From NCBI RefSeq assembly GCF_902506435.1, contig NZ_LR733215.1, forward strand, positions 3,826,161 through 3,890,160: 64,000 bases of DNA, in the 5' to 3' direction. Origin of the DNA: Nocardioides sp. AX2bis (GTDB lineage: Bacteria > Actinomycetota > Actinomycetes > Propionibacteriales > Nocardioidaceae). The notes below the pieces were generated by a model that saw only the letters and a list, made by a program, of their open reading frames with translations, searched no databases and was not told where the DNA came from. Position numbers and translations under genes: made by a program. This document shows, one piece after another, positions 39,793 through 48,581 of this stretch; within the stretch, counting starts at the first letter, position 1, and every line of letters starts with the position of its first letter.

Positions 39793-40476
39793 ATGGGCAT
39801 GATCAAGAACCAGATCGGCAAGCAGCTCGGCTCCCGCGTCACGGGACTCGCTCCGGGACTGACGACCTCCTTCGTGCGCGAGGCGCTGGCGCGTGCGATC
39901 AACGGCGTCGGGCCCCTCCCCGCGGCGGCGAAGGCGGCCGAGAAGCAGCTGGCCGAGCAGAAGGGCGACCGGGACAAGGCGGTGCGCGAGCTGGTCGAGA
40001 ACCACGTCCGCTTCGCGGGCGCCCAGGGCTTCGTGACCAACGTCGGCGGACTGGTGACCGCGCCGCTGACGATCCCCACCAACGTCACCGGGCTGGCGCT
40101 GCTGCAGTGCCGGATGGTCGCCGGCATCGCGCACCTGCGCGGCTACGACCTCGACGACCCCAAGGTCCGCAACGCGATCCTGGTCACCGTCCTCGGTGAG
40201 GACGTCGTGGAGGACCTGGTGAAGAAGAACAAGCTGCCCGCCCCGCCGATGGCGATGGCGACCGCCCCCGTGCACGACGAGGCGCTGGACGCCACGGTCT
40301 CCCGCGAGGTCGCCAGCTCGATCATCAGCCGGATCACCGGCAAGCGTGCCGCCGTCGCGGTGACCCGCCGGATCCCGGGTGTCGGTGGCGTCGTGGGCGC
40401 GAGCGCCGACGGCTACGCCACCTGGAAGATCGGGCGCTACGCCGAGCGCGAGCTCCTGCCGCGCGCTGCCCGGTAG
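39793..40476 (+). CDS. EcsC family protein
   Basis: 227 residues. The core LVENHVRFAGAQGFVTNVGG, LVTAPLTIPTNVTGLALLQC and MVAGIAHLRGYDLDDPKVRN is the EcsC domain, named after a Bacillus protein of unclear function linked to secretion. A glycine-rich pair of hydrophobic stretches may associate with the membrane. A second small repeat near the C-terminus (IPGVGGVVGASADGYATWKI) resembles the glycine-zipper motifs of this family. TAGGAT lies seven bases before the ATG. The last 40 bp overlap the end of the convergent sulfotransferase gene. Confidence 0.88.
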   Translation: MGMIKNQIGKQLGSRVTGLAPGLTTSFVREALARAINGVGPLPAAAKAAEKQLAEQKGDRDKAVRELVENHVRFAGAQGFVTNVGGLVTAPLTIPTNVTGLALLQCRMVAGIAHLRGYDLDDPKVRNAILVTVLGEDVVEDLVKKNKLPAPPMAMATAPVHDEALDATVSREVASSIISRITGKRAAVAVTRRIPGVGGVVGASADGYATWKIGRYAERELLPRAAR

Positions 40477-41696
40477 ACCCGCATCGAGACGCGGCCCACC
40501 CGCGAGCGCTCGAGCCCGCGCACGATCCGCTCGCGGCGCAGGTAGGAGGGGCGGAGGTAGGAGCGCTCGAGGGCGTCACGGACCTCGTCGAGCTGCCGGC
40601 GCAGGTCCTGCTCGACCTCGCGCGCCCGGGCCTGCTCGGCGGCGCGCCCCTCGCGCTCGCGCACCTGCTCCTGCAGCACCGCCCCGATCGTGGCAAGCGC
40701 CGCGTCCGCGACGTCCGCCTCGTCGGGCCGGTCGGGATCGGCGAAGTCCTCGGCCGAGCCCGTGGGCCGCGAGAGCAGGTCGTCGAGGTCGCCCACCACG
40801 TCGTAGCCGCGGTCGCGGACCTCGGCGACCCAGCTCGACTGGAGGTCGTGCAACCAGTCGTGCAGGTCCGGCGGGACGGCCAGCCGCGGCGAGTCGCGCC
40901 GCGGGGAGAGCGTCTGGTGCGCCACCAGCTCGCGGACGAGGGGCCGGTAGTGCACGGGGGGGACCAGCTTGTTGGTGCTCGCGTTGATCCGGCGCAGCAG
41001 CGCGGTCTCGGGCACGCCCATCGAGGGGTTGGTGCGCGTGGTGTCCAGCTCGAGGTCGAGGCCGTCGAGGCCGAAGGCGTGCGAGAACCGCTGCCACAGC
41101 AGGTCGGGGTCGCCGCCCGGCGGTGGCACCGTGATCAGGTGCACCCGCTCGGGCGGGACGAGGGCGCCCCACCGGTCGAGGATGTCGGGGATCTCCTGCA
41201 CCGCCCAGAACCAGCTCCCGATCCGGGTCGCGCGGTCCGGGTCGCGCAGCTGGGACAGGAACCGCTCGTAGGTCAGCGCGCTGCGGTGCTTGACGTTCTC
41301 CTGCCACTCCGCCGGGACCTGACGGACCAGGTCGCGCCCGGACAGCAGCAGGTGGACCTCCGCGGGCTCGCCGCCGGGCTCGTCGAAGGAGGCCAGGGCC
41401 TCCGCGGCCTGGGTGGCGGTCGCCCGCGCCAGGATCTCGTGGCTGATGATCGCGGTGCCGTCGTGCTCGCGCACCTGCGAGGCGAGCTTCTCCCAGCAGC
41501 CGAGGGCCTCGTGCTCCAGGCCGCCCCAGGGCAGCCGCATCAGGTCGAGGGCGGCCAGGAAGTGCGCGTCGAACCGGTCGGCGGGGTAGAGCACGCCGTG
41601 CTCGAGGAGGCGTACGCGGTTCCGGAACAGCACGTCCTGGAGGTAGGACGTCCCGGTCTTGGGGGTGCCGACGTGCACCAGCACCCGACGCGTCAT
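40437..41696 (-). CDS. Sulfotransferase-family protein (last gene of the leucine operon)
   Basis: 419 residues from ATG 41696, overlapping the previous stop as ATGA. The P-loop RRVLVHVGTPKTGTSYLQDV binds the 5'-phosphosulfate of PAPS. The second phosphate-binding part is likely the IISHEILARAT and LLLSGRDLVRQVPAEWQENV region, with the conserved Arg and Ser of the 3'-phosphate site. The C-terminal 90 residues are coiled-coil-like (LQEQVREREGRAAEQARARE) and basic. It has no signal or membrane segment. It is probably a cytosolic sulfotransferase for a carbohydrate or lipid acceptor; the acceptor is unknown. Confidence 0.78.
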   Translation of the reverse strand: MTRRVLVHVGTPKTGTSYLQDVLFRNRVRLLEHGVLYPADRFDAHFLAALDLMRLPWGGLEHEALGCWEKLASQVREHDGTAIISHEILARATATQAAEALASFDEPGGEPAEVHLLLSGRDLVRQVPAEWQENVKHRSALTYERFLSQLRDPDRATRIGSWFWAVQEIPDILDRWGALVPPERVHLITVPPPGGDPDLLWQRFSHAFGLDGLDLELDTTRTNPSMGVPETALLRRINASTNKLVPPVHYRPLVRELVAHQTLSPRRDSPRLAVPPDLHDWLHDLQSSWVAEVRDRGYDVVGDLDDLLSRPTGSAEDFADPDRPDEADVADAALATIGAVLQEQVREREGRAAEQARAREVEQDLRRQLDEVRDALERSYLRPSYLRRERIVRGLERSRVGRVSMRVYRAARGRSSRSA

Positions 41697-42916
41697 ACCT
41701 GCTCCCCTCCGTGATCGGCGGCCCTGCCCGGCACCAGGCCCTGGGCCAGCAGCGAGACCGCGACCTCGAGCACCTGCTCGAGGTCCGGCACCTCACGACC
41801 GGGTGGGTCCGGCACGACCCCGGGTCGACCCGGCAGCAGGTCGTCGACGTCGCCCGCGACAGCGTAGCCAGCCCGGAGCACGCGGCGGCGCTGCCGGACC
41901 GCGCGGCGCGCCGCCCATCGTGCCTGCTCGGCCGGCACCCGGGGCAGCGGTCCTGCCACCAGGGCGGCCGTCCCGGGTCGCCCGGCCAGCGCCGCGAGGG
42001 CGGGGAGGAGCCGTTCGCGCAGCAGCGCGGCGTGCTCGTGGGGAGGGGCGACGACGGCCAGGGCGACCCGGACGCGCCGCGCGAGCTCGACGGCGTCCCC
42101 GCCGAGGCCACCGGCGGCGTCCGGACCGAGCACCCGGGCCAGGTCCCGCCGGCGCAGGCCCACGAGCCGCCGGAGGGCGGCCGGGTCGGTGACCACGACG
42201 ACCCGCCCCGCCCCCGCCCGCGAGGCCCAGGCCTCGGCCTGGCCGGCCACGTCGGCGCCCCGCGGCAGGGCGCCGCCGGCCTGGCCCGCGATCCAGTCCG
42301 GCCACGCCGGCGCCCCCTCGTGCAGCACCCGGTGGGCCCAGGTGCGGGCGAGCAGGTCGGGCACCGGTCCGCCGAGGACCAGGACCCGGGGGCGGCGGCC
42401 GCCGGGAGGTCGTCCGCGGCGGCGCAGCTCCTCGCGGACCCGGGCCGCGAGCCAGGGGTCGCCGACGACCCGGTAGCCGCGGCCCGCCGCCCGGCGCAGC
42501 CGGGACGTACGGGTCGGGGGTGCGACCTCCGGACGGGTCACCGGGGCGCCGGGCAGGGCGTCGGCCAGGAGCAGGACCGCGACCCGCAGCAGCTCGTCGG
42601 CCGGCACCTCGGCGGGGTCGACCGGCAGCGGCCCGAACCTCGCGCGGGGCCCGCCGGGCAGCGGCAGGTCGGTGCGTCCGCGGTCGAGCGCGCTGGCGAG
42701 GAGGACCCGGTCGCGCGCGGCCACGGGGAGGTCCCCGGCGCCGTTGACCCGACGCAGCAGCTCGAGCTGCTGGGCGCCCGGGAGCACCCGGGGGCCGGTC
42801 GCGGCCGGGCCCGCGGAGGCGCCCGCCGGCGCGGACCAGCCGGTCCAGGGCGTACGCCCCCCCTCGCGCAGGTGGGCCACCCAGGACCAGGCCCGGGCAG
42901 CGGCCGGGTCGCTCAC
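41693..42916 (-). CDS. Divergent sulfotransferase-like protein lacking the P-loop
   Basis: 407 residues from GTG 42916, with 4-bp overlaps at both ends (GTGA and ATGA). It has no PKTGT motif. Segments resemble the C-terminal parts of its two neighbours: QQLELLRRVNGAGDLPVAAR matches ETALLRRINASTNKL in the downstream gene, and GYAVAGDVDDLL matches GYDVVGDLDDLL. RTWAHRVLHEGAPAWPDWI and RVVVVTDPAALRRLVGLRRR are further conserved-looking blocks. Composition is extreme (Ala, Arg, Gly). It may be a non-catalytic partner of the two active sulfotransferases, or an enzyme that has lost its cofactor site. Confidence 0.6.
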   Translation of the reverse strand: MSDPAAARAWSWVAHLREGGRTPWTGWSAPAGASAGPAATGPRVLPGAQQLELLRRVNGAGDLPVAARDRVLLASALDRGRTDLPLPGGPRARFGPLPVDPAEVPADELLRVAVLLLADALPGAPVTRPEVAPPTRTSRLRRAAGRGYRVVGDPWLAARVREELRRRGRPPGGRRPRVLVLGGPVPDLLARTWAHRVLHEGAPAWPDWIAGQAGGALPRGADVAGQAEAWASRAGAGRVVVVTDPAALRRLVGLRRRDLARVLGPDAAGGLGGDAVELARRVRVALAVVAPPHEHAALLRERLLPALAALAGRPGTAALVAGPLPRVPAEQARWAARRAVRQRRRVLRAGYAVAGDVDDLLPGRPGVVPDPPGREVPDLEQVLEVAVSLLAQGLVPGRAADHGGEQV

Positions 42917-44025
42917 CTGGTCCGGATCCGGCGGGCGGCCTCGGCGCGCACCCGTCGTGGCAGCGACCGTTCCGGCATCGGGCGCCGGGCGGCCTCCTCG
43001 GTCATGGCCGTCAGCGCCCGCATCGCCACCCGCAGCCGCCACTTGCGCGACATCGAGTCGGGGTCGTTCCAGTCCTCCTCGGCCACCGGGCGCGGCTCGA
43101 GCTCCTCGAGGTCGCCGACGACGTCGATGCCCGAGGCCTCCACCCAGGTGCGCCAGCGCGCGGTCTCCTCCTGCGCCCACTCCAGCAGGCTCGGGGGCAT
43201 CCGGACGGACGGTGAGGGGCTGCTCCCGCTGACGAGGCTGTCCTCGGCGAGCAGGTTGCGGATGAGGTAGTCGTAGTCGGGCCCGCGGCGCACCTTGCGG
43301 TCCAGGGCCTCGTTCAGGGTCCGGACCACCTCGGTCTCGGCCGCACCCATGGAGGCGTTGCGGCGGTCGCTGGGACGTGGCGCCCACCCGGGGTCGATGC
43401 CGGTGACGGCGCAGAACCGGGTCCAGAGCAGGTCGCCGGTGCTGCCGCTGGGCGGGACCGTCACCAGGTGGACCCGCTCCGGGGGCAGGCCCTCGGACCA
43501 CCGGTCCAGCACGGTGGGCAGGTCGAAGGCGTGGGCGAACCACGCCGAGCGGCGACGGAACTTCTTCACGAAGGAGGCGTAGGACCACGTCCGGCCCTGC
43601 TTGATGCTCTCCTGCCACGCCGCGGGCACCTGCCGGCCGAGGTCGCGCACGGTGTAGACCACGTGCAGCTCGGCGCCGTCGGCGCTCAGGTCCTGCTTGG
43701 CCCGCGCCACGGCCTCGGGCCTGGCCGGGGCGAGGATCTCGTGGCTGACGATGACGGTCCCGTCGGTCGCCCGGACCTTCTTCACCAGCGCGTCCCAGGC
43801 ACCCTCGGCGTGACCGGGGGCGCCGCCCCAGTCCTGGCCGAGCAGGTCCAGGGCCGCCCGGAACTGGAACAGCGCCGGGCTGACCAGGCGGGACCCGGTC
43901 GGGACGTGCACGCCGTGGCGGGCCAGCGACCGGGCGTTGATCGACAGCCGGTCCTGCAGGTAGGTGGTGCCGGTCTTGGGTGCCCCGACGTGGAGGAAGA
44001 CGCGACGCGGGGCGGTTCGGCTCAC
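42913..44025 (-). CDS. Sulfotransferase-family protein (first of three)
   Basis: 370 residues from GTG 44025, overlapping the HMG-CoA lyase stop as GTGA. The PAPS-binding P-loop is RRVFLHVGAPKTGTTYLQDR. The second site is VIVSHEILAPARPEA and VVYTVRDLGRQVPAAWQESI. Sequence and length parallel the gene at 40437, so the cluster grew by duplication. The C-terminus is basic (RRVRAEAARRIRTR). It is likely cytosolic or loosely membrane-associated. The biological acceptor is unknown, and the link to leucine catabolism is positional. Confidence 0.78.
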   Translation of the reverse strand: MSRTAPRRVFLHVGAPKTGTTYLQDRLSINARSLARHGVHVPTGSRLVSPALFQFRAALDLLGQDWGGAPGHAEGAWDALVKKVRATDGTVIVSHEILAPARPEAVARAKQDLSADGAELHVVYTVRDLGRQVPAAWQESIKQGRTWSYASFVKKFRRRSAWFAHAFDLPTVLDRWSEGLPPERVHLVTVPPSGSTGDLLWTRFCAVTGIDPGWAPRPSDRRNASMGAAETEVVRTLNEALDRKVRRGPDYDYLIRNLLAEDSLVSGSSPSPSVRMPPSLLEWAQEETARWRTWVEASGIDVVGDLEELEPRPVAEEDWNDPDSMSRKWRLRVAMRALTAMTEEAARRPMPERSLPRRVRAEAARRIRTR

Positions 44026-44990
44026 GTCGGCGATTGTGCCGTACCGCCGCCGAGCGCCCGCACCACGGCCGACGGGCTGGGCCGCCAGAGCCGCCCGGCC
44101 ATCCAGGTCGACGTCCTCACGAGGGCCTCCAGGTCGACGCCGTGCCCGACCCCGAGGCCGTCCAGCAGCCACACGAGGTCCTCCGTGGCCAGGTTGCCGG
44201 TGGCGCTCTCGGCGTACGGGCAGCCGCCGAGACCGCCGGCGCTGGCGTCGAAGGTGGTGATGCCGGCCCGCAGCCCGGCCTGGACGTTGGACAGGGCCTG
44301 GCCGTAGGTGTCGTGGAAGTGCAGGGCGAGCCGGTCCGGCCCGATCCCGGCGTCGCCGAAGGCCTCGACCAGGGCGGCGACGTGGCCGGCGGTGCCGACC
44401 CCGATGGTGTCGCCGAGGCTGAGCTGGGACGCACCGAGGTCGAGCAGCCGGCGGCCGGCGTCGACGACCTGCGTCACCGGCACCGGCCCCTCCCAGGGGT
44501 CGCCGAAGCACATCGAGACGTACGCGCGCACGTCCGCGCCGGCCTCCAGCGCACGGGCGACGACCGGGGCGAACATGGCGTGCTGCTCGTCCAGCCCGCG
44601 GTTGAGGTTCTTGCGCGCGAAGGTCTCCGTGGCGGAGCCGAAGACGGCCACGTGGCGCATCCCGAGCTCCAGGGCCCGGTCGAGCCCGCGCTCGTTGGGC
44701 ACCAGCACCGGCAGGGCGCGGGCCGCGTCGCCGAGGTCGTCGACCAGGGACCCGACGAGGTCGGCGGCGTCGGCCAGCTGCGGGACCCAGCGCGGGTGCA
44801 CGAAGCTGGTGGCCTCGACCACCGGCAGCCCGGCGGCGAGCAGCCGGCGCACGAACTCGGCCTTGACCGGCGTCGGCACCAGCTCCTGCTCGTTCTGCAG
44901 GCCGTCGCGGGGGCCGACCTCGTAGATCGTGACCCGGTCCGGCATCCCCGGGGCGGGGACGGTCATCGGCAGGCCGGGCGGGCGGGTCAC
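44022..44990 (-). CDS. Hydroxymethylglutaryl-CoA lyase
   Basis: 322 residues. The N-terminal RVTIYEVGPRDGLQNEQELV is diagnostic. The catalytic Cys lies in AGGLGGCPYAESATGNLATE, and LHFHDTYGQALSNVQAGLRA supplies metal-binding His residues. It splits HMG-CoA into acetyl-CoA and acetoacetate, the last step of leucine degradation. The GTG at 44990 overlaps the carboxylase stop as GTGA; an ATG at 44966 is an alternative. The sulfotransferase-like gene follows with another GTGA overlap. Confidence 0.95.
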   Translation of the reverse strand: MTRPPGLPMTVPAPGMPDRVTIYEVGPRDGLQNEQELVPTPVKAEFVRRLLAAGLPVVEATSFVHPRWVPQLADAADLVGSLVDDLGDAARALPVLVPNERGLDRALELGMRHVAVFGSATETFARKNLNRGLDEQHAMFAPVVARALEAGADVRAYVSMCFGDPWEGPVPVTQVVDAGRRLLDLGASQLSLGDTIGVGTAGHVAALVEAFGDAGIGPDRLALHFHDTYGQALSNVQAGLRAGITTFDASAGGLGGCPYAESATGNLATEDLVWLLDGLGVGHGVDLEALVRTSTWMAGRLWRPSPSAVVRALGGGTAQSPT

Positions 44991-46888
44991 GACGCGTCCT
45001 CGGTGGCCGGGTCGGGGTCGACGCGGACCACGACGTGGCCCATCGGGACCTGGTCGCCCACCGCGGCACCCACGCCGGCGACGACACCGTCGTGCGGCGC
45101 GGTCAGCGCCAGCTCCATCTTCATCGCCTCGACGGCGCCGAGCCGCTGACCGGCGGCGACCCGGTCGCCGACGGCGACCGCGAGCTCGATGACGGTGCCC
45201 GGCATCGGCGAGGTGACGTCGGCGTCGCCGACCGCCGCCTCGCCGCGGCGGGCCGGGTCGGGCCGGTCGAAGCGCCACGGGTGGCCCTCGACGACGACCC
45301 AGGCCCCCCCACGGTCGACGACGACCGGGCCGCGGTCGACCAGGTGGTGGGGCCGCGGCCCGAGGTCGACCGGCACCTCGTGGACCTCGCCGGTCGGGTC
45401 GAGGAGCGTGACGGTCACCGGGCGGGAGGGACCGGCGCTGCGCCACCCGTCGAGCGCCTCCCAGGGCCCGGGTCCCACGACGAGGTGCTCGTCGGCCCAG
45501 GCCTGGGCGGCGAGCGCGGCGGCGTGGCCGGCCAGGGTCGGGGCGGTGAGCAGCTCCTCGGCCGCCGGTCCGTCCAGCCAGGACGTGTGCACCTCGCCGG
45601 TGCGGAAGGCCTCGCTCGCGACCAGCCGCCGCAGGAAGCCGGTGTTGGTGACCACCCCGAGGACGGCGGTGTGGTCGAGGGCCAGCACGGTCAGCGCCAG
45701 CGTGGTCCCGCGGTCGGGCCCGGTGACGACGACCTTGGCGAGCATCGGGTCGTACGCCGTGCCGACCGTGCCGCCCTGCTCGACGCCCCACTCGTGGCGG
45801 GCGCCCCCGGCGCGCAGCAGCCGGTGGACGCGGCCGGTCTGGGGCACGAACCCGGCGTACGGGTCCTCGGCGTAGACGCGGACCTCGACGGCGTGGCCGG
45901 TGCAGGTGATCTCCTCCTGGGCCAGCGGCAGCGGGCTGCCCTGGGCGACGAGGAGCTGCCAGGCCACGAGGTCGATCCCGGTGACCTCCTCGGTGACGGG
46001 GTGCTCGACCTGGAGGCGGGTGTTCATCTCGAGGAAGTACGCGCCGGCGTCGGGACCGTCCCCGTCGACGAGGAACTCGACCGTGCCGGCGCCGGTGTAG
46101 CCGACCTCCTGGCACAGCGCGACCGAGGACTCGAGCAGGCGGCGGCGGACCGTCTCGTCGAGGTACGGCGCCGGCGCCTCCTCGACCACCTTCTGGTGGC
46201 GCCGCTGCGCCGAGCAGTCCCGCTCGAAGAGGTGCACGACGTGGCCGTGCTCGTCGCCGACGACCTGGACCTCGACGTGGCGGCCGCGCTCGACGTAGGT
46301 CTCGACCAGCAGGGTGTCGTCGCCGAAGGCCGACCGCGCCTCGCGGCGGGCCCGGGCCACGGCCTCGGCGAGGTCGGCGGGGTCGCGCACGACGTGCATC
46401 CCCTTGCCGCCGCCGCCGGCGGCAGCCTTCACCAGGACGGGGAACGCCTCGGCCGGGACGTCGTCCTCGGGGTAGCGCGGCGTGACCGGCACGCCGGCGC
46501 GCTCGGCGACCTCGCGGGCGTGGTCCTTGCGGCCCATCAGGTCGATCACCTCGGGCGTGGGCCCGATCCAGACCAGGCCGGCGTCGCGGACGGCGCGGGC
46601 GAAGCCGGCGTTCTCGGACAGGAACCCGTAACCGGGGTGCACGGCCTCGGCGCCGGACGCGGCGGCCGCGGCCAGGAGCCGCTCGACCGAGAGGTACGAC
46701 TCCGCGGCGGGCGTCGGCCCGAGGCGTACGGCGGTGTCGGCCTCGGCGACGAACGGGGCGCGGGCGTCGGCGTCGGAGTAGACCGCGACGGTGCGCAGGC
46801 CGGCGTCGCGGCAGCCGCGGATGACGCGGCGTGCGATCTCGCCGCGGTTGGCGACGAGGACGGAGGAGAAGCGGTGCTGCGTGGTCAT
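44987..46888 (-). CDS. Acyl-CoA carboxylase biotin-containing subunit (3-methylcrotonyl-CoA type)
   Basis: 633 residues. The biotin carboxylase domain runs from SVLVANRGEIARRVIRGCRD to about residue 440, with the ATP-grasp glycine loop VLVKAAAGGGGKGMHVV and EMNTRLQVEHPVTEEVTGID. The C-terminal biotinyl domain has LGAVEAMKMELALTAPHDGV (Lys in MKM). Position between a carboxyltransferase and HMG-CoA lyase identifies the 3-methylcrotonyl-CoA carboxylase alpha subunit of leucine catabolism (LiuD/AccA1-like). The ATG at 46888 is 7 bp after the preceding gene. It is part of the operon repressed from the operator at 48461. Confidence 0.93.
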   Translation of the reverse strand: MTTQHRFSSVLVANRGEIARRVIRGCRDAGLRTVAVYSDADARAPFVAEADTAVRLGPTPAAESYLSVERLLAAAAASGAEAVHPGYGFLSENAGFARAVRDAGLVWIGPTPEVIDLMGRKDHAREVAERAGVPVTPRYPEDDVPAEAFPVLVKAAAGGGGKGMHVVRDPADLAEAVARARREARSAFGDDTLLVETYVERGRHVEVQVVGDEHGHVVHLFERDCSAQRRHQKVVEEAPAPYLDETVRRRLLESSVALCQEVGYTGAGTVEFLVDGDGPDAGAYFLEMNTRLQVEHPVTEEVTGIDLVAWQLLVAQGSPLPLAQEEITCTGHAVEVRVYAEDPYAGFVPQTGRVHRLLRAGGARHEWGVEQGGTVGTAYDPMLAKVVVTGPDRGTTLALTVLALDHTAVLGVVTNTGFLRRLVASEAFRTGEVHTSWLDGPAAEELLTAPTLAGHAAALAAQAWADEHLVVGPGPWEALDGWRSAGPSRPVTVTLLDPTGEVHEVPVDLGPRPHHLVDRGPVVVDRGGAWVVVEGHPWRFDRPDPARRGEAAVGDADVTSPMPGTVIELAVAVGDRVAAGQRLGAVEAMKMELALTAPHDGVVAGVGAAVGDQVPMGHVVVRVDPDPATEDAS

Positions 46889-46895
46889 CGGGTCC

Positions 46896-48452
46896 TCACA
46901 TCCGGAAGACGCCGAAGTGCGGCGTCTCCGGGATCGGGGCACGGGCGACGGCGGCGAGGCCGAGCCCGAGCACGCGGCGGGTGTCGACGGGGTCGATGAC
47001 GCCGTCGTCCCAGAGCCGGGCGGTGGAGTAGTAGGGCGAGCCCTGCTCCTCGTACTGCGCGCGGACCGGGTCCTTGAACGCCTCCTCCTCCTCGGCCGAC
47101 CACTGCCCGCCGCGGGCCTCGATCCCGTCGCGGCGCACGGTGGCCAGGACCGAGGCGGCCTGCTCGCCGCCCATCACCGAGATCCGGGCGTTGGGCCACA
47201 TCCACAGGAAGCGGGGGTCGTAGGCGCGACCGCACATGCCGTAGTTGCCGGCGCCGTAGGAGCCGCCGATCACGACGGTCAGCTTGGGCACCACCGAGGA
47301 GGCGACCGCGGTGACGAGCTTGGCGCCGTCCTTGGCGATCCCGCCGTTCTCGTACTCGCGCCCGACCATGAAGCCGGCGATGTTCTGCACGAACAGCAGC
47401 GGGATGCCGCGCTGGTTGGCCAGCTCGACGAAGTGGGCGCCCTTGAGGGCCGACTCGCTGAACAGGATCCCGTTGTTGGCCACGATCGCGACCGGGTAGC
47501 CGTGGACGTGCGCGAACGCGCAGACCAGGGTCTCGCCGTAGAGCGGCTTGAACTCGTGCAGGCGCGAGCCGTCGACGATCCGGCGCAGCACCTCGCGGAC
47601 GTCGTACGGCGTGCGCGGGTCGGCCGGCACGACGTCGTAGAGGCCCTCGGGGTCCTCGAGCGGCTCCTCGACCGGCTGCGGCTCGAGGTGCACCCGGCCG
47701 GGGCCGAGGGTGCCGACGATCGAGCGGACCAGGTCCAAGGCGTGGGCGTCGTCGTCGGCGAGGTGGTCGACCACCCCGGAGACCCGGGCGTGGACGTCGC
47801 CGCCGCCGAGCTCCTCGGCCGTGACCACCTCGCCGGTCGCCGCCTTCACCAGCGGCGGCCCCCCGAGGAAGATCGTGCCCTGGTCCTTGACGATGACGGT
47901 CTCGTCGCTCATCGCGGGGACGTAGGCACCGCCGGCGGTGCAGGACCCCATCACCGCGGCGACCTGGGCGATCCCGCCGGCCGACATCCGGGCCTGGTTG
48001 AAGAAGATCCGGCCGAAGTGCTCCCGGTCGGGGAAGACCTCGTCCTGGAGCGGCAGGAACGCGCCGCCGGAGTCGACGAGGTAGACGCAGGGCAGGTGGT
48101 TCTCGGCGGCGACGGCCTGGGCGCGCAGGTGCTTCTTGACCGTGACCGGGTAGTAGGTGCCGCCCTTGACGGTCGCGTCGTTGGCCACCACGACGACCTC
48201 GCGCCCGGCCACCCGGCCGATCCCGGTCACGACGCCCGCGGCGGGGACCGCGTCGTCGTACATCCCGGTGGCGGCCAGCGGGCTGAGCTCCAGGAACGGG
48301 CTGCCCGGGTCGAGCAGGCGGTCGACCCGGTCACGGGCGAGCAGCTTGCCGCGGGCGACGTGCTTGGCACGGGCGGCCTCGCTGCCGCCGCGCCGCACGG
48401 TCTCGAGCCGCGCGCGCAGCTGCGCGGTCTGGGTTCGCAGGTCGTCGGTCAC
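46896..48452 (-). CDS. Acyl-CoA carboxylase carboxyltransferase subunit (3-methylcrotonyl-CoA type)
   Basis: 518 residues from GTG 48452 (VTDDLRTQTAQLRARLETVR); an upstream frame exists but crosses the operator. Both crotonase-like halves are present: ARGKLLARDRVDRLLDPGSP, GGTYYPVTVKKHLRAQAVAA, VYLVDSGGAFLPLQDEVFPD and then NGILFSESALKGAHFVELAN, IAGFMVGREYENGGIAKDGA and GSYGAGNYGMCGRAYDPRFL. The latter block is typical of methylcrotonyl-CoA (LiuB/AccD1-like) rather than propionyl-CoA carboxylases. It transfers CO2 from carboxybiotin to 3-methylcrotonyl-CoA. It is the first gene of the operon. Confidence 0.93.
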   Translation of the reverse strand: MTDDLRTQTAQLRARLETVRRGGSEAARAKHVARGKLLARDRVDRLLDPGSPFLELSPLAATGMYDDAVPAAGVVTGIGRVAGREVVVVANDATVKGGTYYPVTVKKHLRAQAVAAENHLPCVYLVDSGGAFLPLQDEVFPDREHFGRIFFNQARMSAGGIAQVAAVMGSCTAGGAYVPAMSDETVIVKDQGTIFLGGPPLVKAATGEVVTAEELGGGDVHARVSGVVDHLADDDAHALDLVRSIVGTLGPGRVHLEPQPVEEPLEDPEGLYDVVPADPRTPYDVREVLRRIVDGSRLHEFKPLYGETLVCAFAHVHGYPVAIVANNGILFSESALKGAHFVELANQRGIPLLFVQNIAGFMVGREYENGGIAKDGAKLVTAVASSVVPKLTVVIGGSYGAGNYGMCGRAYDPRFLWMWPNARISVMGGEQAASVLATVRRDGIEARGGQWSAEEEEAFKDPVRAQYEEQGSPYYSTARLWDDGVIDPVDTRRVLGLGLAAVARAPIPETPHFGVFRM

Positions 48453-48460
48453 GGACGTCA

Positions 48461-48478
48461 GGTTAGCGATCGTTAACC
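48461..48478. promoter_or_regulatory. TetR operator at the leucine-operon promoter
   Basis: GGTTAGCGATCGTTAACC is an 18-bp palindrome with one mismatch pair around CGATCG. It lies 8 bp upstream of the carboxyltransferase start and between the divergent genes. It is the probable binding site of the TetR protein at 48582. Confidence 0.75.
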
Positions 48479-48581
48479 TCCTGGTCGAGCCCCGGGCGGC
48501 GGGACCTCCGGACGGAGGTGAGACCGGGATCTCGTGGCGGCCTCGGTCGTGCCGTCGCCGCACACCCTAGGGTCGTGGCTC

